A DNA stretch of 64,000 nt from Ilex aquifolium. Taxonomy: Eukaryota; Streptophyta; Magnoliopsida; Aquifoliales; Aquifoliaceae. The stretch lies in NCBI GenBank assembly GCA_951799425.1, contig OX637403.1:30544811-30608810 (forward strand). The letters run 5' to 3'. Shown here piece by piece: positions 1 through 12,354 of the stretch. The notes below the pieces were generated by a model. The model had not been told where the DNA came from, made no database searches, and worked only from the letters and a program-made list of their open reading frames with translations. A program made the position numbers and the translations under genes. The number at the start of each line of letters is the position of its first letter. Position 1 is the first letter of the stretch.

Positions 1-2533
1 AAATCAAGTCCTGGAAAACTTCCACCAGGACCTGTCCCTTTTCCGATCATCGGAAATCTATTAGAACTTGGTAACAAGACGCATGAGTCTCTGACAACGC
101 TTGCCAAGACCTATGGCCACATTATGACTCTGAAATTTGGCTCCATAACCACGATAGTCATATCATCTGATACAGCGGCCAAAGAAGTCCTCCAAAAGCA
201 TGACCTTTCCTTCTCCACTCGAACTGTCCCAGATTCGATCCACGCGAAACAACACAATGAAGTGTCAATGGCTTGGATACCAGTGTCAACTCGGTGGCGA
301 AAACTTCGAAAGATTTGCAATTCCCACATATTCACTACTCAAAGACTCGATGCCAATCAGGCTATCCGACGCCTAAAAGTGCAAGAACTCCTCGCCTTCG
401 TTCGCCAGAGCTGCCAAGCTGGTGTTGCGGTGGATATTGGCGAAGCAGCATCTAATACTACCCTTAACTTGTTATCCAAAACAATTTTTTCAGTTGATTG
501 GGCCGACACCAATTCCGAGACTGCAAGAGAGTTTAAGGAGTTGTCGAGGAATATTATGGAAGTGGGTGGAAAATCTAATTTGGCAGATTGCTTTCCTGTG
601 CTAAAATGGATTGACCCACAAAGGATAAGAGGTCGCATGACTGGATTCTTTGGGAAAGTGATAAGGGTCTTTGATAGTGTGATCGAAACACGGTTGCTGT
701 CAAGAAGAAGTGTTGATTTCGTCCCAACAGATGATGTATTAGATATTCTTCTCAACAAAGAGGACAGTTGTGAGATTGAAAGGAAAGAAATCGAGCACTT
801 GTTATTGGTTAGTAAAATATCTTTATCTCTCTTTCATTTCCCTGTTAGCTTGCTAATCTTTTTCTCTATTTTGCTTGTTTATTTAAGAGTTTTTTTTTTT
901 TTTTTAATTTTGTTTATTTAAGAGTAAACTACTCAAATGACCCTTAAACTATGATTCGCATATCAATTAAGTCCTTGAACTAATTTTTGTGTCAATTGAA
1001 CTTCTAAACTCTAAAATTTTAGTAATTAAGCCCTTTTATTAATAGTCGTTAAGTTTTTGGACGGAATATCTCACGTACTCACCACATGGACAACAGATTA
1101 GAGATATTATAGACAGTTCATGCGAAACCTATTTAGACGAAGAACCTCATTTCTTATATTCATCAACCGAAACTCTATACCTACACCTTTTTTCATATCC
1201 ATTAAATGAAATAAATCAGCAAACTCTTCGAATAGCCTACATTTATATAATTTGTTTTTTACACCAGATCGAAAAGCTTGGTGATCTGCTTGGTTTGATG
1301 GTTATGAAAGAGGGTTAGGTTTAGGGTTTATTGATGAATATAAGGAATGGGGTTCTTCGTCAAGTAGGTTTCAAATGAATAATCTAAAATACCCCTAATT
1401 TGTTGTCCATGTAGTGAGCATGTGAGACATTTCGTTCAAAAACCTAATGATTGCTAACATATAAGGGCTTAATTGCTAAAATTTTAGAGTTTAGAGGCTC
1501 AATTGACACAAAAATTAGTTCAAGAGTTGAATTGCTAAAATTTTAGAATTTAGAGACTCAATTGATACTAAAATTAGTTCAGGGATTTAATTACCACGAG
1601 GGTCATAGTTTAAGGATTATTTGTGTAATTTACTCTTTATTTAATAACCATCATCTCAAACACACCCTCTCATGAGCTCATTCAATTGGCTAATATAAAG
1701 TTCCCGAATTCATGTTCAACGCATGCACAGCCTCTAGCCAATTCACATTTTTGAATGGAAAACCTGATTATAGGCGGACATACCTTGAGTTGTTAAACTA
1801 CAAAGGAACCAAACCCCTTAAACAATTCGACTCCTGCCTGTTGTTTTTTATTTTGTTGGGTAAATTGTCTGCTGAATGTTTGTTTTAATTATATGTACAA
1901 TGACACGAATTGGGTATTGTGTCATAGGATCTATTTGTAGCAGGAACTGATACAACTTCAAACACGTTGGAGTGGGCAATGGCAGAGCTACTTCGTAACC
2001 CTGTGATTCTTTTGAAAGCTCAAGAAGAGATAAAGCACACCATTGGCATAGACAGGTCAGTAGAAGAAGGAGACATTGCCCGGATGCCTTATTTACAAGC
2101 AGTTGTGAAAGAAACCTTCCGGTTGCACCCACCAATTCCTCTCTTACTCCCTCGCAAAACTGAAGCAGATGTGGAACTCTTTGGCTTTTTAGTCCCAAAG
2201 GGTGCACAAGTGTTGGTGAATGCGTGGGCGATAGGGCGAGATCCAAGTGTATGGATGAACCCCAATTCATTCATGCCGGAGAGGTTTATGGGGTCGGATA
2301 TTGATGTCAAGGGACAACATTTTGAACTGATTCCATTCGGCGCAGGAAGGCGAATCTGCCCGGGCATGCCCTTGGCCCTCCGGATGCTGCACTTGATGTT
2401 GGCTTCACTCATTCACTCCTTCAATTGGAAGCTTGAAGATGGATTTTCTGCAGAGGATATGGACATGGAAGACGAGTTTGGGATTACCTTGAGGAAAGCT
2501 CATCACCTATGTGCTATCCCTATGCAAGTGTAA
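1..2533 (+). CDS. Cytochrome P450, CYP76-like (5' partial, two exons)
   Basis: Haem-thiolate monooxygenase of the plant CYP76 type (geraniol 8-hydroxylase-like), expected on the ER membrane. Exon 1 is 1-807, open from the first base. The intron is 808-1927 (GT-AG, phase 0) and exon 2 is 1928-2533 with a TAA stop. The visible 470 codons begin at the proline-rich hinge (LPPGP), so the N-terminal membrane anchor lies before the window; family length is about 500. Motifs in order are the C-helix WRKLRK, the I-helix AGTDTT spanning the start of exon 2, the K-helix ETFR, PERF, and the haem loop FGAGRRICPG with its Cys ligand. The splice site between HLLL and DLFVAGTD is where this family usually has its intron. 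No lesion is visible. The CYP76 assignment rests on overall similarity that I recognise; substrate cannot be inferred. The intron carries a MITE. Confidence 0.93.
922..1635. mobile_element. Mutator-like MITE with long inverted repeats, inside P450 intron
   Basis: The segment starts GAGTAAACTAC and ends GTAATTTACTC. It is flanked by a perfect 9-bp direct repeat TTTATTTAA (913-921 and 1636-1644), the target-site length of Mutator-like elements. The outer arms (about 180 bp on the left, about 240 bp on the right) are imperfect inverted repeats; the right arm contains an extra internal duplication of about 60 bp around 1500-1570. The central 300 bp holds no transposase ORF, so the element is non-autonomous. 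Confidence 0.85.
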
Positions 2534-4440
2534 ATGATTGGCATAAGAACAACTGAAAAAGGCCTTGGCTTTTAATATGTGATATCTAGTGCCAAGGAAA
2601 CTAAATTGTGTACAAAGATCTGGCATCTTTTACAAGTTCAAGGTCCATGGTAAGTTTCTTCTAGCATGAAGATTAGTGATTGGTCTAATAACCACTATAG
2701 TTTATTGTTGAACTGTTAGGTCGCGGGTTCAAATCTCAGCGGCCCCCTTCCTTGTAACAGTTTCAAATAGGGATCAAGTTTCTTCTGGCACAAATAACGA
2801 TTCACATGTTGAAGTTATTCGAGTCTCTCTTTCTCTAACAATAAAAAAAAAAATTTTAATCATTATGCTTTATTACATTGAAATAAGTATTGAAGCAAAT
2901 ACCCAACCAACCCTTATAGCATTGACCAATGTCAAGCTATTGCTAAGGGCAATAGAATGACAAGAAGTGGAACAACCTTTTGCATTGCAATTTCGAATTT
3001 GTCCTTCACCATTCTAACGCCCAGAGCCAATCCGGGGTAAATCCGACATTCAGAATCTTTTTTTTTTTTGTTATTCTATTGCCCCGATCAAATTCGACAT
3101 TCAGACTTGAACGGTACAATAAAAAAATTAATTACACTAAGATCAAATTCCGGGCAATGGACCAAGCATTGACAAACACTTGGGCCATTGAAAAAGTCCT
3201 GGTAATACAATAAGGTTAAAAGCCTCACATTGAAGTGTTTATATTAGAAGGATCAATAACGGGTCAAGATGGACCTATCAGACCCGCTACTCAATTGGCC
3301 ATAATGGGTCACGGGTCGGACAACCAGGACATTGAATTGTTATTCGGCTTGAATGGGCCAATCCACCAAGAAAGTCTGCAGCTCATGACTTGTCCATCAG
3401 GTTAAGAATCATGGACTTCTATTGGTGGATGACAAGCTTACTTGATGGAGCTCTTTGCGGGCCTAGCCTAATGGATACATCCAGATATCTATTTTATTGG
3501 GTTTTTCGTATTTTATTTTATAACTTTGTATCTTTAAAGATAAAATTTTTTATACTACACTTTCAATGTATCATAACTATTGCAATTTGGCTCATCTATT
3601 AGTTTCCGTTATTTTTTTTTGGTTAAAAGACAAGCCTATTGACACTGACAAAAAAACTAACGAAAAGCTAAAAACAGAGTCATATTACAACACTTTTGAT
3701 ACATTGAGAGTACAATGTGAAAAATTTATATTTAAAGGGTACAAAATAAAAATCTTAAAATCTTTTAGGTTTCCAAGTGCAATTCGCCCTATTTTATTAT
3801 TGTATATCTATAAAATTAATGTGGACATGATATGTAATAGATAAATAAGATATGTGCATATATTAAAGGATATAAATGTGAATAATATAAATTATAAAGT
3901 GTAATTAACATTTCATACACTTTTTCTCTCATTTTTAGAGAGAGATTTTGGTGAAGTGCAAGAAAGATTAATCATTTCACTTTTTGTATCATTTAATTTT
4001 TCTTTCTTACCAAAATGATGTTTTATATATTGTTTCAACTTTTTATCATTCTATTTTTTCATCTTTTAATTTTTTCATAATACCAAATAAAACATTAATC
4101 GATGAAACATGTGTGAAGTGTCTTAGCGAACAATTTTATATGGGGTTTAATTATGTCTTTTTTTTTCTTCTAATAAAAACTTGTTACATGTAAAGATTGT
4201 TTATTTTATTATTTCACTTGAATTTATTATTTTCACAATTAGTGACAATGATAAATTAAAGGAAGATAAAAAACCCCAAATCATTTAGAGGTATGGCATT
4301 ACAAAAAAAAAATTGGTTCCATAATGCTCTATTTAATAAAATACAAAGATTGAAGACATAAAACAGACTTTTATTTTTTGCGGTTGAGATTGTTTTAAAT
4401 TTTTATTTTAAAGTTAATCTAATAGCTAATTTTAACTCCT
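2534..4440. other. Intergenic, no gene seen
   Basis: P450 3' UTR followed by AT-rich DNA. Short ORFs here have no recognisable domains and biased low-complexity composition. About 2640-2850 looks SINE-like: it contains GGTTCAAATCTC, resembling an RNA polymerase III B box, and ends in an A-rich tract, with similar AAGTTTCTTCT words near 2651 and 2779. I could not find a clean A box, so this is tentative. Confidence 0.5.
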
Positions 4441-4906
4441 AAATTCGATATGTTTGGGGTGACTTTTCAAAAATGTTTTTAGGACTTGTGACTTTTCATT
4501 AACACTTTAAAAAACAAAAAGTAGTGTTGAAACAACTTATTTTAATTACTTTCAAATAAGTCAAAAAATAGTTTTACCACTTCAATAAGTAAATAAATAA
4601 AAATTAAAAAAAAACATCTATTTTTTTAAAATCACTTCTCTATAAAAATACTTCACCATCACCACCACCATCATCACTGTTCCCCCTCCAAAAAAAAAAA
4701 AAAAAAAACCACCATCACCATCAATTGTCACCACCGCTACTGCCGTCCACCATCGTCACACATTTTTTGATAAAGTACTTTTTATTTTAGGATTTTTTTT
4801 GCTTTAACAACCAAACAGTGTTTATTTAATTAAAATATTTTTGAGAAATACTTATTTAAGAAGTACTTTTTAAATTTTATAAGTCATCTCAAACACAACC
4901 TTAATA
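4440..4906. repeat. MITE-like element with a small CAC array inside
   Basis: The left end (GTTTGGGGTGACTTTTCAAA, near 4452) is an imperfect inverted match of the right end (ACTTATAAAATTT on the minus strand, near 4870-4903, ending in AAACACAACC). The interior holds a CAC/CAT array at about 4650-4760 and an A run. The left flank 4360-4640 resembles 39460-39650, so the family is dispersed. Ends and target duplication were not resolved. Confidence 0.5.
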
Positions 4907-4974
4907 GAGAAAATAGCCCCCCTAAATGAAGGAGCTTACTTAAAAACATGCAGTATCATTTCATTCTTATATTT

Positions 4975-5432
4975 ATTACCACTACCACCATCATCTCACC
5001 ACCATCGTCGCCCACTGCCACCACCCACCCACCATCGTTGCCCACCACCACCCAGCATCACTACTACCAACCACCCACTACCATCACCTATTGTCGCCCA
5101 CCATCTCTACCATCCATGTCACCCACCTCCATTACACTTACCATTTACCACCACCACTATCGTCGCCGCCCACCATCACAACCGCCATCATCGTCGTCTT
5201 CCCACTACCACCACCACTACCAACAACCATCACTGTCACCCACCATCGTCGTCACCAATGATTACCATTATCATCATCGTCAACCAAAACCCACCACTAT
5301 CATCACCGTTGCCACCAATGACTGTCATTACCACCACAGTCATTGTCATCCACTACAATCATTACTGTCTCCCATCACCACCACCACCACTATCACTGTT
5401 CACTCTCACCACCACCATTATCCATCATCGAC
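4975..5432. repeat. CAT/CCA-rich trinucleotide array A
   Basis: Degenerate CCA/CAT/CGT triplets over about 455 bp. It translates as a His/Pro/Thr-rich open frame that I regard as an artefact. It aligns co-linearly with the array at 6448-6860 over about 400 bp, including non-repeat words such as CATTACACTTACCATTTACC, so the two are duplicates rather than independent microsatellites. Its 3' edge abuts the subtilase fragment at about 5433. Confidence 0.75.
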
Positions 5433-5905
5433 CATTAACTGCTCCCGAGTATCAAGCATACCTGAAGCAGAACTTAACTACCCTTCATTTGCGATAACAC
5501 TTGGATCAACCCCTGAGACATATACTATGACATATACGAGGACAGTGACCAATGTCGGCCCGGCTAACTCATCTTACTAACCTGCCATTTATGAAGTACC
5601 AGGAGTTGTTCTTAGTGTCGAGCCTTCGAGGCTCGACTTCTCCGAGGTGAATGAAAAATTGACGTACCAAGTAACATTTACCCGATTAGCCAAGAGTGAA
5701 GTCAGTGTGCCCTATGTTCAAGGAGCTCTTGTTTGGATTTCTGGTAAGTACCATGTTAGAAGCCCCATCTCCGCTACGTAGGAGTGACAGATTGAAATTT
5801 CCTATATGAGAAGGGACTTTAATTATAGTGAGTTTGTAATGTTTAACTCATTGCCTCGAATAACTGATATTTTGTATCACCAATGCCTTGAATAATATTC
5901 AATAA
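5433..5905 (+). pseudogene. Subtilase C-terminal fragment plus 3' UTR
   Basis: Near-identical to 26258-26755, the end of the third subtilase and its 3' UTR. It encodes the Fn3-like C-terminal region from TINCS through [25 protein letters not shown] and [19 protein letters not shown] to the last motif VRSPIS. Differences from the parental copy include a duplicated TYT-coding triplet region near 5522, a stop at 5578-5580, a changed stop region at 5774-5781 and a gap of about 33 bp just after the stop. There is no catalytic domain, so it cannot encode a protease. The breakpoint lies at the edge of array A; downstream similarity ends near 5903. Confidence 0.9.
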
Positions 5906-6244
5906 CTGATGTTTTATCAAAAGTCAAGTTTTTTCGTTTAACCATAAACTATCATATATTTTTTTGTTTGTCTCTCATTAAAAGTTAATTTGGGACTATG
6001 TATCAAATCACTCTTTTTTGTTGGTGAAATACTAGGTGTTCTATAAACATATCTAAAACGCCTAGATTGTTTCTCTCGTAATTTATATTTTATTGATGTT
6101 GCTTCTACCGTGTTAAGAACAGACTCATTCTGATAATAGTAGGGAGATACATCAATATTAATGAAGTCTTTAGAAGTTGTGCTTGACTAAATTCTTGGGA
6201 AGACAGTCATCGCTCGAAGAATAATTCAAAATAATTAATTCCTT
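5906..6244. other. AT-rich spacer, nothing recognised
   Basis: No ORF with recognisable content and no repeat boundary identified. Confidence 0.5.
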
Positions 6245-6440
6245 GGATAGTTCTTGTAGTTGTGAAAGACTGTATTCTGTGAAACATTAATTCCTCCCGG
6301 GCTTAAGTCAAACAAGGCGTCAACATTGATGTTGCCCTTTTGAAAGTTCAAAAGGCCGAGTATTTGGAAATTGTCAATAATTCCAGCTAAGCTTTAATGC
6401 ATACAAGACTTACAAAAACAGTGAATATACCGATGATATT
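6245..6440. repeat. 195-bp duplicated segment, copy 1 (subtilase upstream-derived)
   Basis: Matches 15964-16159 with about ten differences, from GGATAGTTCTTGTAGTTG through to AATATACCGATGATA. A more diverged relative is at about 7400-7470 upstream of the first subtilase (GTCAAACAAAACATCACAAC then AAAGTCCAAAAGGC). This suggests the segment came from a subtilase 5' flank. Non-coding. Confidence 0.8.
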
Positions 6441-6447
6441 AGCACTA

Positions 6448-6860
6448 TCACCATCATCGTAGCCCACTGCCACCACCCACCCACCATCGTTGTCCACCAC
6501 CACCCACTATCACCATTACCCACCACCCACTACCACCACCCGTCATCGCCCACCATCTCCGCCATTCATGTCACCCACCCCCATTACACTTACCATTTAC
6601 CACCACCACTATCGTTGTCGCCCACCATCACAACCGTCACCATTGTCGTCGTTCCACCACCACCACCAACAACCATCACCGTCACCCACCATCGTCGTCA
6701 TCCGTGGTTGCCACTACCATCATCGTCAACCAAAACTCACCACTATCATCACCGTTGCCACCCATGACTGTCATCACCACTACAGTCATTGTCATCTACT
6801 ACAATCATTACTGTCTCCCATCACCACCACCACCACTATTACTGTTCACTCTTACTACAA
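6448..6860. repeat. CAT/CCA-rich trinucleotide array B
   Basis: Duplicate of array A. Its right flank (6848-6950, ATACAAATATGTTTAT and surroundings) matches the right flank of the 39.6-40.3 kb array (40288-40370), showing that array plus flank travels as one repeat family. The His/Thr-rich frame across it is not treated as a gene. Confidence 0.75.
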
Positions 6861-6949
6861 TCAGTACTTAAATTTCTTTCTTTCTTTTCTATATTTGTGA
6901 TTTGATTTTGAGTATGAATACAAATATGTTTATATTTGATAAATTTTTT

Positions 6950-7924
6950 TAATCTTATTACAAGGGCATTGTATAACTTGGTCTTCATAGCGTGACGTGT
7001 GGTACAGTGAACTTGTACGGTAATCAACCCTTGAAGAATATAATATTTATTTATGTGAGAGATTTCAAATTGATATAAAATAATTAATGTAATATATCAT
7101 CAAAAAACAAAAAAAATCAATTTGAAGCCTTCAAGTAACATATATAGCTTATAGAAAGTTGTTTATTTTAGAAACACTGATTGCTTTGGATTATATGATT
7201 GATATATATATCTATTGATAGAGTAATGAAGAACACATAATCATGACATACTTTAATCTATGAAATAGTCGTCCCACGAATTTTTTTTCGAAGAAGTACA
7301 AAGGGGTACAACACAATTCAGTATACCTCGTAATTTAATATATTATGTTTTTCATACTAATCTTTCATGATTTTAGAACGTGTCATCCCACGCTGTTTAT
7401 ATTAAACAAAGTCAAACAAAACATCACAACATGTTGCCGTTTCAAAGTCCAAAAGGCATGGATTTGGCATGAATATGTTGATTCCATCTGTATCATATGC
7501 TTCTAAATATTCTAACACATATTAGACTAAGTGCTTATATATATATTATTAGATTGAGTTGACATTTAGATTTGTATCATTAAAATTCTACCCCCATTGA
7601 TTTATTCAGCTCTTATTTTACGTATTGTTATACTTTACAAGCAACAAAGTCTTATTGATGATCTTGGATTCAAAACTTATATTTTTTTTCATTTATCAAC
7701 CATCTCGGGCTGACCAAGTCCGTTCAAGAGGATTGATACATATATGTTGTGCAGCATCACGAAGTGCCTATTTCGATCCCCCCCCAAAAAAAAAAACAAG
7801 TGTAATATACCTCTTGGAAACCAAAAAAAAAAAGTTGAAAGAGTGGCAAATTCACATATACTTTGTGAGCACAAAATTAGCTTTTATTGATGATATTATA
7901 TCCAAAAAATGTCCTGTTCATCTG
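6950..7924. other. Intergenic, AT-rich
   Basis: Far upstream region of the first subtilase. Apart from the diverged copy of the 195-bp repeat at about 7400-7470, no feature was identified. Confidence 0.5.
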
Positions 7925-8201
7925 TCAAAGTTGACTTGGTATGGTCTTAGTCGTTAGACACTTGAAGAAGTGGTCTGCCGCGTAAAAAGACTACTTAAAT
8001 TCTTCCAGAAGGTCATCCAATCAGTTTTTTATCTCACTATTATTTTATTAGCAGATGCAACAGATTTGTAAGCTTAAAAGCACTATATATATCAGCTAAG
8101 AAAATACAAACTATCACAACAAATTCTCTGTTTTTTTGTGCGCTGTTTTGGTCTTTCAACATAAAGCACTACTCCTTCTCTAGTTCTTCTACGTCAATTC
8201 A
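7925..8201 (+). promoter_or_regulatory. Subtilase 1 proximal promoter and 5' UTR
   Basis: A TATA box, TATATATAT, lies at 8084-8092, 110 bp before the ATG. The region from about 7928 (AAGTTGACTTGGTATGGTC, then GTCGTTAGA and GCCGCGTAA) is homologous to 16976-17227 upstream of subtilase 2, where the TATA box lies at the same distance in the same CAC-TATA-ATATCAG context. This indicates that the gene duplication carried its core promoter. Confidence 0.75.
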
Positions 8202-10442
8202 ATGAAGAATAATATGTCTTTCATGGTGATTGTCGTTCTGTTTTTCACGTTAAGTTTCAATCCATTGGCAGCTGATACCACGGAGCAAAGTAGTCTACAA
8301 ACTTACATTGTTCATGTCAAGATGCCACAGAACCAAGTTTTCGCTCATTCCGAAGATTTGGAAAGTTGGTATCAGTCATTTTTGCCGACAACCACCGCAA
8401 CCTCAAACGAATCACCGCACATAATATATTCATACCATAACGTGGTCACCGGGTTTGCAGCCAAATTGTCCCCGGCAGATGTGAAAGCCATGGAAAAGAA
8501 GGATGGCTTCATGGCCGCCCGGCCCCAATCAGTATTATCTTTGCATACAACCCACACTCCTAACTTCTTGGGTTTGCACCAAAATTTAGGGTTTTGGAAT
8601 AGCTCAAATTATGGTAAAGGTGTGATTATTGGGGTCTTGGACACCGGAATATGGCCAAGCCATCCTTCGTTTAGCGATGAAGGAATGCCACCGCCGCCTG
8701 CTAAATGGAAGGGAAAGTGCGAGCTCAATAGCACTTTTTCTTGTAATAACAAGCTCATCGGTGTAAGGAATTTTGTGAGTAGAGAAACTGAGATAGCGGT
8801 TGATGATGATGGACATGGCACTCACACAGCCAGCACAGCTGCCGGAAACTTTGTGAAAGGTGCCAATGTTTTTGGCAATGCCAATGGCACCGCAGTTGGT
8901 ATGGCGCCTCTTGCTCACTTGGCCATTTACAAAGTATGTAGCTTTGGATGTGGTGACAGTGACATATTGGCTGCAATGGACGCCGCTATTGAGGATGGCG
9001 TTGATGTGCTTTCCCTCTCCCTTGGTGGAATTTCCAATCCTTTCTATGATGATAGCATTGCACTTGGTGCATTCAGTGCAATGCAAAAAGGCATTTTTGT
9101 AAGTTGTTCAGCTGGTAATCGAGGTCCTTTCAATGCCTCAGTAGCGAATGACGCCCCATGGATTCTCACTGTTGGTGCAAGCACTATGGACCGAAGCATA
9201 AGGGCAACTGCACTGCTAGGAAACAATGAGGAGTTCAACGGCGAATCACTTTTCCAACCTAAAGATTTCCCTTCAACTTTGTTGCCTCTTTTTTACCCAA
9301 TATTTAACAGTAGCCAAATAATTCAATCTGCTCAATTGTGCGACACAGGATCATTGAACAATACTGATGTTAAAGGGAAGGTAGTGATTTGTGAGGTTGG
9401 TGGCGGGATATCAAGAGTTGCCAAAGGACAAACTGTGAAGGATGCCGGTGGAGCCGCTATGATTCTCATTAATCCAGTGTCCAGAGGCTACACTCTCTCA
9501 GCTGAAGCTCATGTCCTTCCTGCAACACATGTTAGTTATGCTGATGGATTGAAAATCAAAGCCTATGTAAATTCAACATCAAGTCCAATGGCTACAATCT
9601 TATTCAAGGGAACTATAATTGGAGCTAATAATGCTCCGATGGTTTCTTCTTTCTCTTCCAGGGGTCCTAGTCGTGCTAGCCCAGGAATTTTGAAACCTGA
9701 CATTATCGGCCCTGGTGTGGATGTTCTTGCTGCATGGCCTATCTCTGTGGAAAACAACACCAATACAGATTTGACATTTAACATTATTTCAGGTACTTCA
9801 ATGTCATGTCCTCATCTTAGTGGCATCGCAGCTTTGCTCAAAAGTGCTCACCCCAATTGGTCTCCTGCTGCCATCAAGTCCGCGATCATGACTACTGCTG
9901 ATCAGCTAAATCTTGATAACAATCCCATTCTCGATGAAAGGCTACTTCCAGCGAACATCTTTGCCACTGGTGCAGGCCATGTCAACCCATCGAGAGCCAA
10001 TGATCCTGGGCTTGTTTATGATCTCCAGCCTAACGAATACATTCCTTACTTATGTGGTTTGAATTACACAAACAGACAGATTGGTGTCATCACACAACAG
10101 AGTGTGAATTGTTCAGTGGAATCAATCATACCTGAAGCACAGCTAAACTACCCTTCATTTTCTTTCACACTTGGGTCTACTAACCATACATATACCAGGA
10201 CGGTGACTAATGTTGGGGAGGCAACTTCAACTTACACTGTCGAGATTGTTCCACCACAGGGAGTTGATATGAGCGTTACACCCTCTAGGTTGGACTTCAC
10301 AGAGGTGAACCAGAAGATGACATATCAAGTTACATTTAGCAAATCAATCACAGGCGGGAATAACACATCTGCTCAAGGATTCTTAAGGTGGACTTCTACC
10401 AAATACGTTGTTAGAAGCCCAATTTCTGTTATGTTCCAGTAA
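8202..10442 (+). CDS. Subtilisin-like serine protease (SBT1-type), subtilase 1
   Basis: Intact intronless S8A subtilase of 746 aa, the usual plant length. Order: signal peptide about 1-24 (ends PLAA), I9 inhibitor propeptide about 34-117 (TYIVHVK to LHTTHTPNF), then the catalytic domain with Asp147 in GVLDTGI, His205 in DGHGTHTA, oxyanion Asn306 in SCSAGN and Ser533 in [11 protein letters not shown] domain is inserted at roughly 345-480, and a C-terminal Fn3-like domain covers about 645-746. Several NxS/T sequons fit a secreted glycoprotein. By family knowledge it would mature by propeptide cleavage and act in the apoplast; its substrate is unknown. Best fit is the SBT1.2-like clade, by recognition only. 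The start is the first ATG after the TATA box; Met5 is an alternative. It is the first member of a same-strand cluster. Confidence 0.95.
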   Translation: MKNNMSFMVIVVLFFTLSFNPLAADTTEQSSLQTYIVHVKMPQNQVFAHSEDLESWYQSFLPTTTATSNESPHIIYSYHNVVTGFAAKLSPADVKAMEKKDGFMAARPQSVLSLHTTHTPNFLGLHQNLGFWNSSNYGKGVIIGVLDTGIWPSHPSFSDEGMPPPPAKWKGKCELNSTFSCNNKLIGVRNFVSRETEIAVDDDGHGTHTASTAAGNFVKGANVFGNANGTAVGMAPLAHLAIYKVCSFGCGDSDILAAMDAAIEDGVDVLSLSLGGISNPFYDDSIALGAFSAMQKGIFVSCSAGNRGPFNASVANDAPWILTVGASTMDRSIRATALLGNNEEFNGESLFQPKDFPSTLLPLFYPIFNSSQIIQSAQLCDTGSLNNTDVKGKVVICEVGGGISRVAKGQTVKDAGGAAMILINPVSRGYTLSAEAHVLPATHVSYADGLKIKAYVNSTSSPMATILFKGTIIGANNAPMVSSFSSRGPSRASPGILKPDIIGPGVDVLAAWPISVENNTNTDLTFNIISGTSMSCPHLSGIAALLKSAHPNWSPAAIKSAIMTTADQLNLDNNPILDERLLPANIFATGAGHVNPSRANDPGLVYDLQPNEYIPYLCGLNYTNRQIGVITQQSVNCSVESIIPEAQLNYPSFSFTLGSTNHTYTRTVTNVGEATSTYTVEIVPPQGVDMSVTPSRLDFTEVNQKMTYQVTFSKSITGGNNTSAQGFLRWTSTKYVVRSPISVMFQ

Positions 10443-11600
10443 GGAAGGGATGGTTCATATTGTACGTAGCAGCATGTAGATTTCAATTTCGTTTGTCTTA
10501 ATTTTGTTGATTTTGGATTTTGTTTAGAGTGAACTGCTTGGATTACATATGTTTCTTCAATAAGTGATCACATTGGAAATTCACTTTTAATGAGTTTTGT
10601 ATTCCTTGATGTTCTTGTACTCTCTAAAAATTTCAATAAGGTCATCCATCTTAAGTCACCTACATTGGTCTTAAACTTTTCAGAGTGACGGAAAAAATAT
10701 TTTCAGATCGACGATTAAAAAAATATTTAAAATTTGATCTTTCCGTTCTATAAATTCAAAGAGATGTGGACGAGGGTCAACAGATTTTAGCCTAGACGGA
10801 TTGCGAAGTTATACAGTTTTGTGGTCATCTCACTTGAAAAACCACTGGAAGGACAAAAGATTGTGATGAAAAGTGTAATAGAAGAAAAGAAAGCGAGCAA
10901 GAAATGCATTTTCTTAGAAGAAAAGGCCATGTAGTTGAGGGTAATCATTGGTAACCTCCTTCAATTTTATACTTTTGTACTAAACCAAGATAAGCTTGAA
11001 AATAAAACCTAGATAGTGACAGTGATAACTTTGGGAAGTCCAAGCCTTACTGCTTCATTAAGTTTTTACTGCACTACCATCTTATAATCCTAAAATTTTT
11101 ATTCCCTAATAATCTATCAAGAAACCATGCCACCTGGACTTATCACCAAGAAAGCTTCTGGAGTTTACTAACAACCTAAGCAAGAGCTAGCATATACCAA
11201 TGTATATTCAACAATTTTCGAATCTATTTGATCAATTCTGTATCACTATGTAAAAATGAAACCCTAATTCTAGAAATTCACATGCATAAAATTCAACGCC
11301 GTGTCATGCATAAAATTTACATTCTCATCCTATTTTATCATTTGCACCCATCCCGTTCAAACATAAATAATCATCACATATATGTGAGAAATTTTTGATT
11401 ATAATGTTTTATGGGGGTTAGAAAAACTAAAAAATGATAGATAACGATACGCTATAAAAGGTTCGGGAAAGTTGGATGAGTGGTTACATGTAAAAGATTC
11501 TGATTGGAGAACAAGTAACATAGACATAAAACAAAAAACATAATGAAATTCGAGGGGTTGAGGTTTAGCACCTTAGTATGAATTAGAGAGGAATAGACTG
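10443..11600. other. Subtilase 1 3' flank and intergenic DNA
   Basis: Presumed 3' UTR to about 10640, then AT-rich sequence without a recognisable gene or repeat boundary. Confidence 0.5.
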
Positions 11601-12240
11601 ACTTAGTATGAAGCTTTTTGGCAACAAATTTGTTTTTCCGTGACAAATTTTGGTAACAAATAATAAAATTTGTTGTCAAAAAGTGATTTTCGGTGACGAT
11701 TTCAAACATTCCTCGCAAAAAACTTTTTTATGATGTTTTTGGCTACAATTTTTTTTAGTTATTGCCAAAAAACTTCGCAAAAACGTTCCCTCCAAAAAAA
11801 ATTTGGCAAGAACGTTGACACTAAATTCTAATTTTATTGGCAACAAAATTATTTGTCGCTAAAAACTGTTTTTCGGTCACAATTTTTTTTTATCAAGTAT
11901 AGGAAAATAAAAATAAAATTAAAAAAATCTTACCGACGATTTTGTTTGTTGCAGAAAAATTATTTAATTTTAATTGTTTGGCGACACACATTATTTTGGT
12001 AACAGAATTATTTAATGTAAAATAATTATTTTGATTGATAAAAATGACATATTCAAAACGACATAGTTTTAGAGCCCTAAGAATAGTTACTGGTTCCAAC
12101 GTTTTGGAACCCTAAATTAAGGTAATTCTATGCCTCTCTCTACTCTGCTCTCTTGGTTCATTCCCCGCTGGTTCGTTCGACGAGGTGAAGGCACAGACTT
12201 GGGACACCGTTGGCCAAGAATGGTACCCATTTTCTCTCTT

Positions 12241-12244
<4 letters not shown>

Positions 12245-12273
<29 letters not shown>
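12245..12273. repeat. CT microsatellite
   Basis: About 14 uninterrupted CT units inside the CACTA-like element. Confidence 0.95.
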
Positions 12274-12276
<3 letters not shown>

Positions 12277-12354
12277 CATATGTGTTTTCCTTGAAGCTTT
12301 GCAGCTTCGCAATTAACCTTTGTTGTTTATTCAAACTAAACCACCAGAGTGGGA

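Noticed and set aside
2660-2745. tRNA gene
   Set aside because: A B-box-like word is present but no cloverleaf, A box or acceptor stem could be built; at most a SINE.
4948-5580. 210-aa His/Pro/Thr-rich open frame ending in subtilase residues
   Set aside because: It is a chance join of a triplet array to a subtilase 3' fragment that happens to be in frame; no promoter or catalytic domain.
6490-6900. 136-aa His/Thr/Pro-rich open frame
   Set aside because: Read through array B, a duplicate of array A; low complexity only.
8372-9784. Antisense ORFs of 60-160 aa under subtilase 1, and similar ones under the other subtilases
   Set aside because: Shadows of the conserved sense frame; none shows a domain or starts with a promoter.
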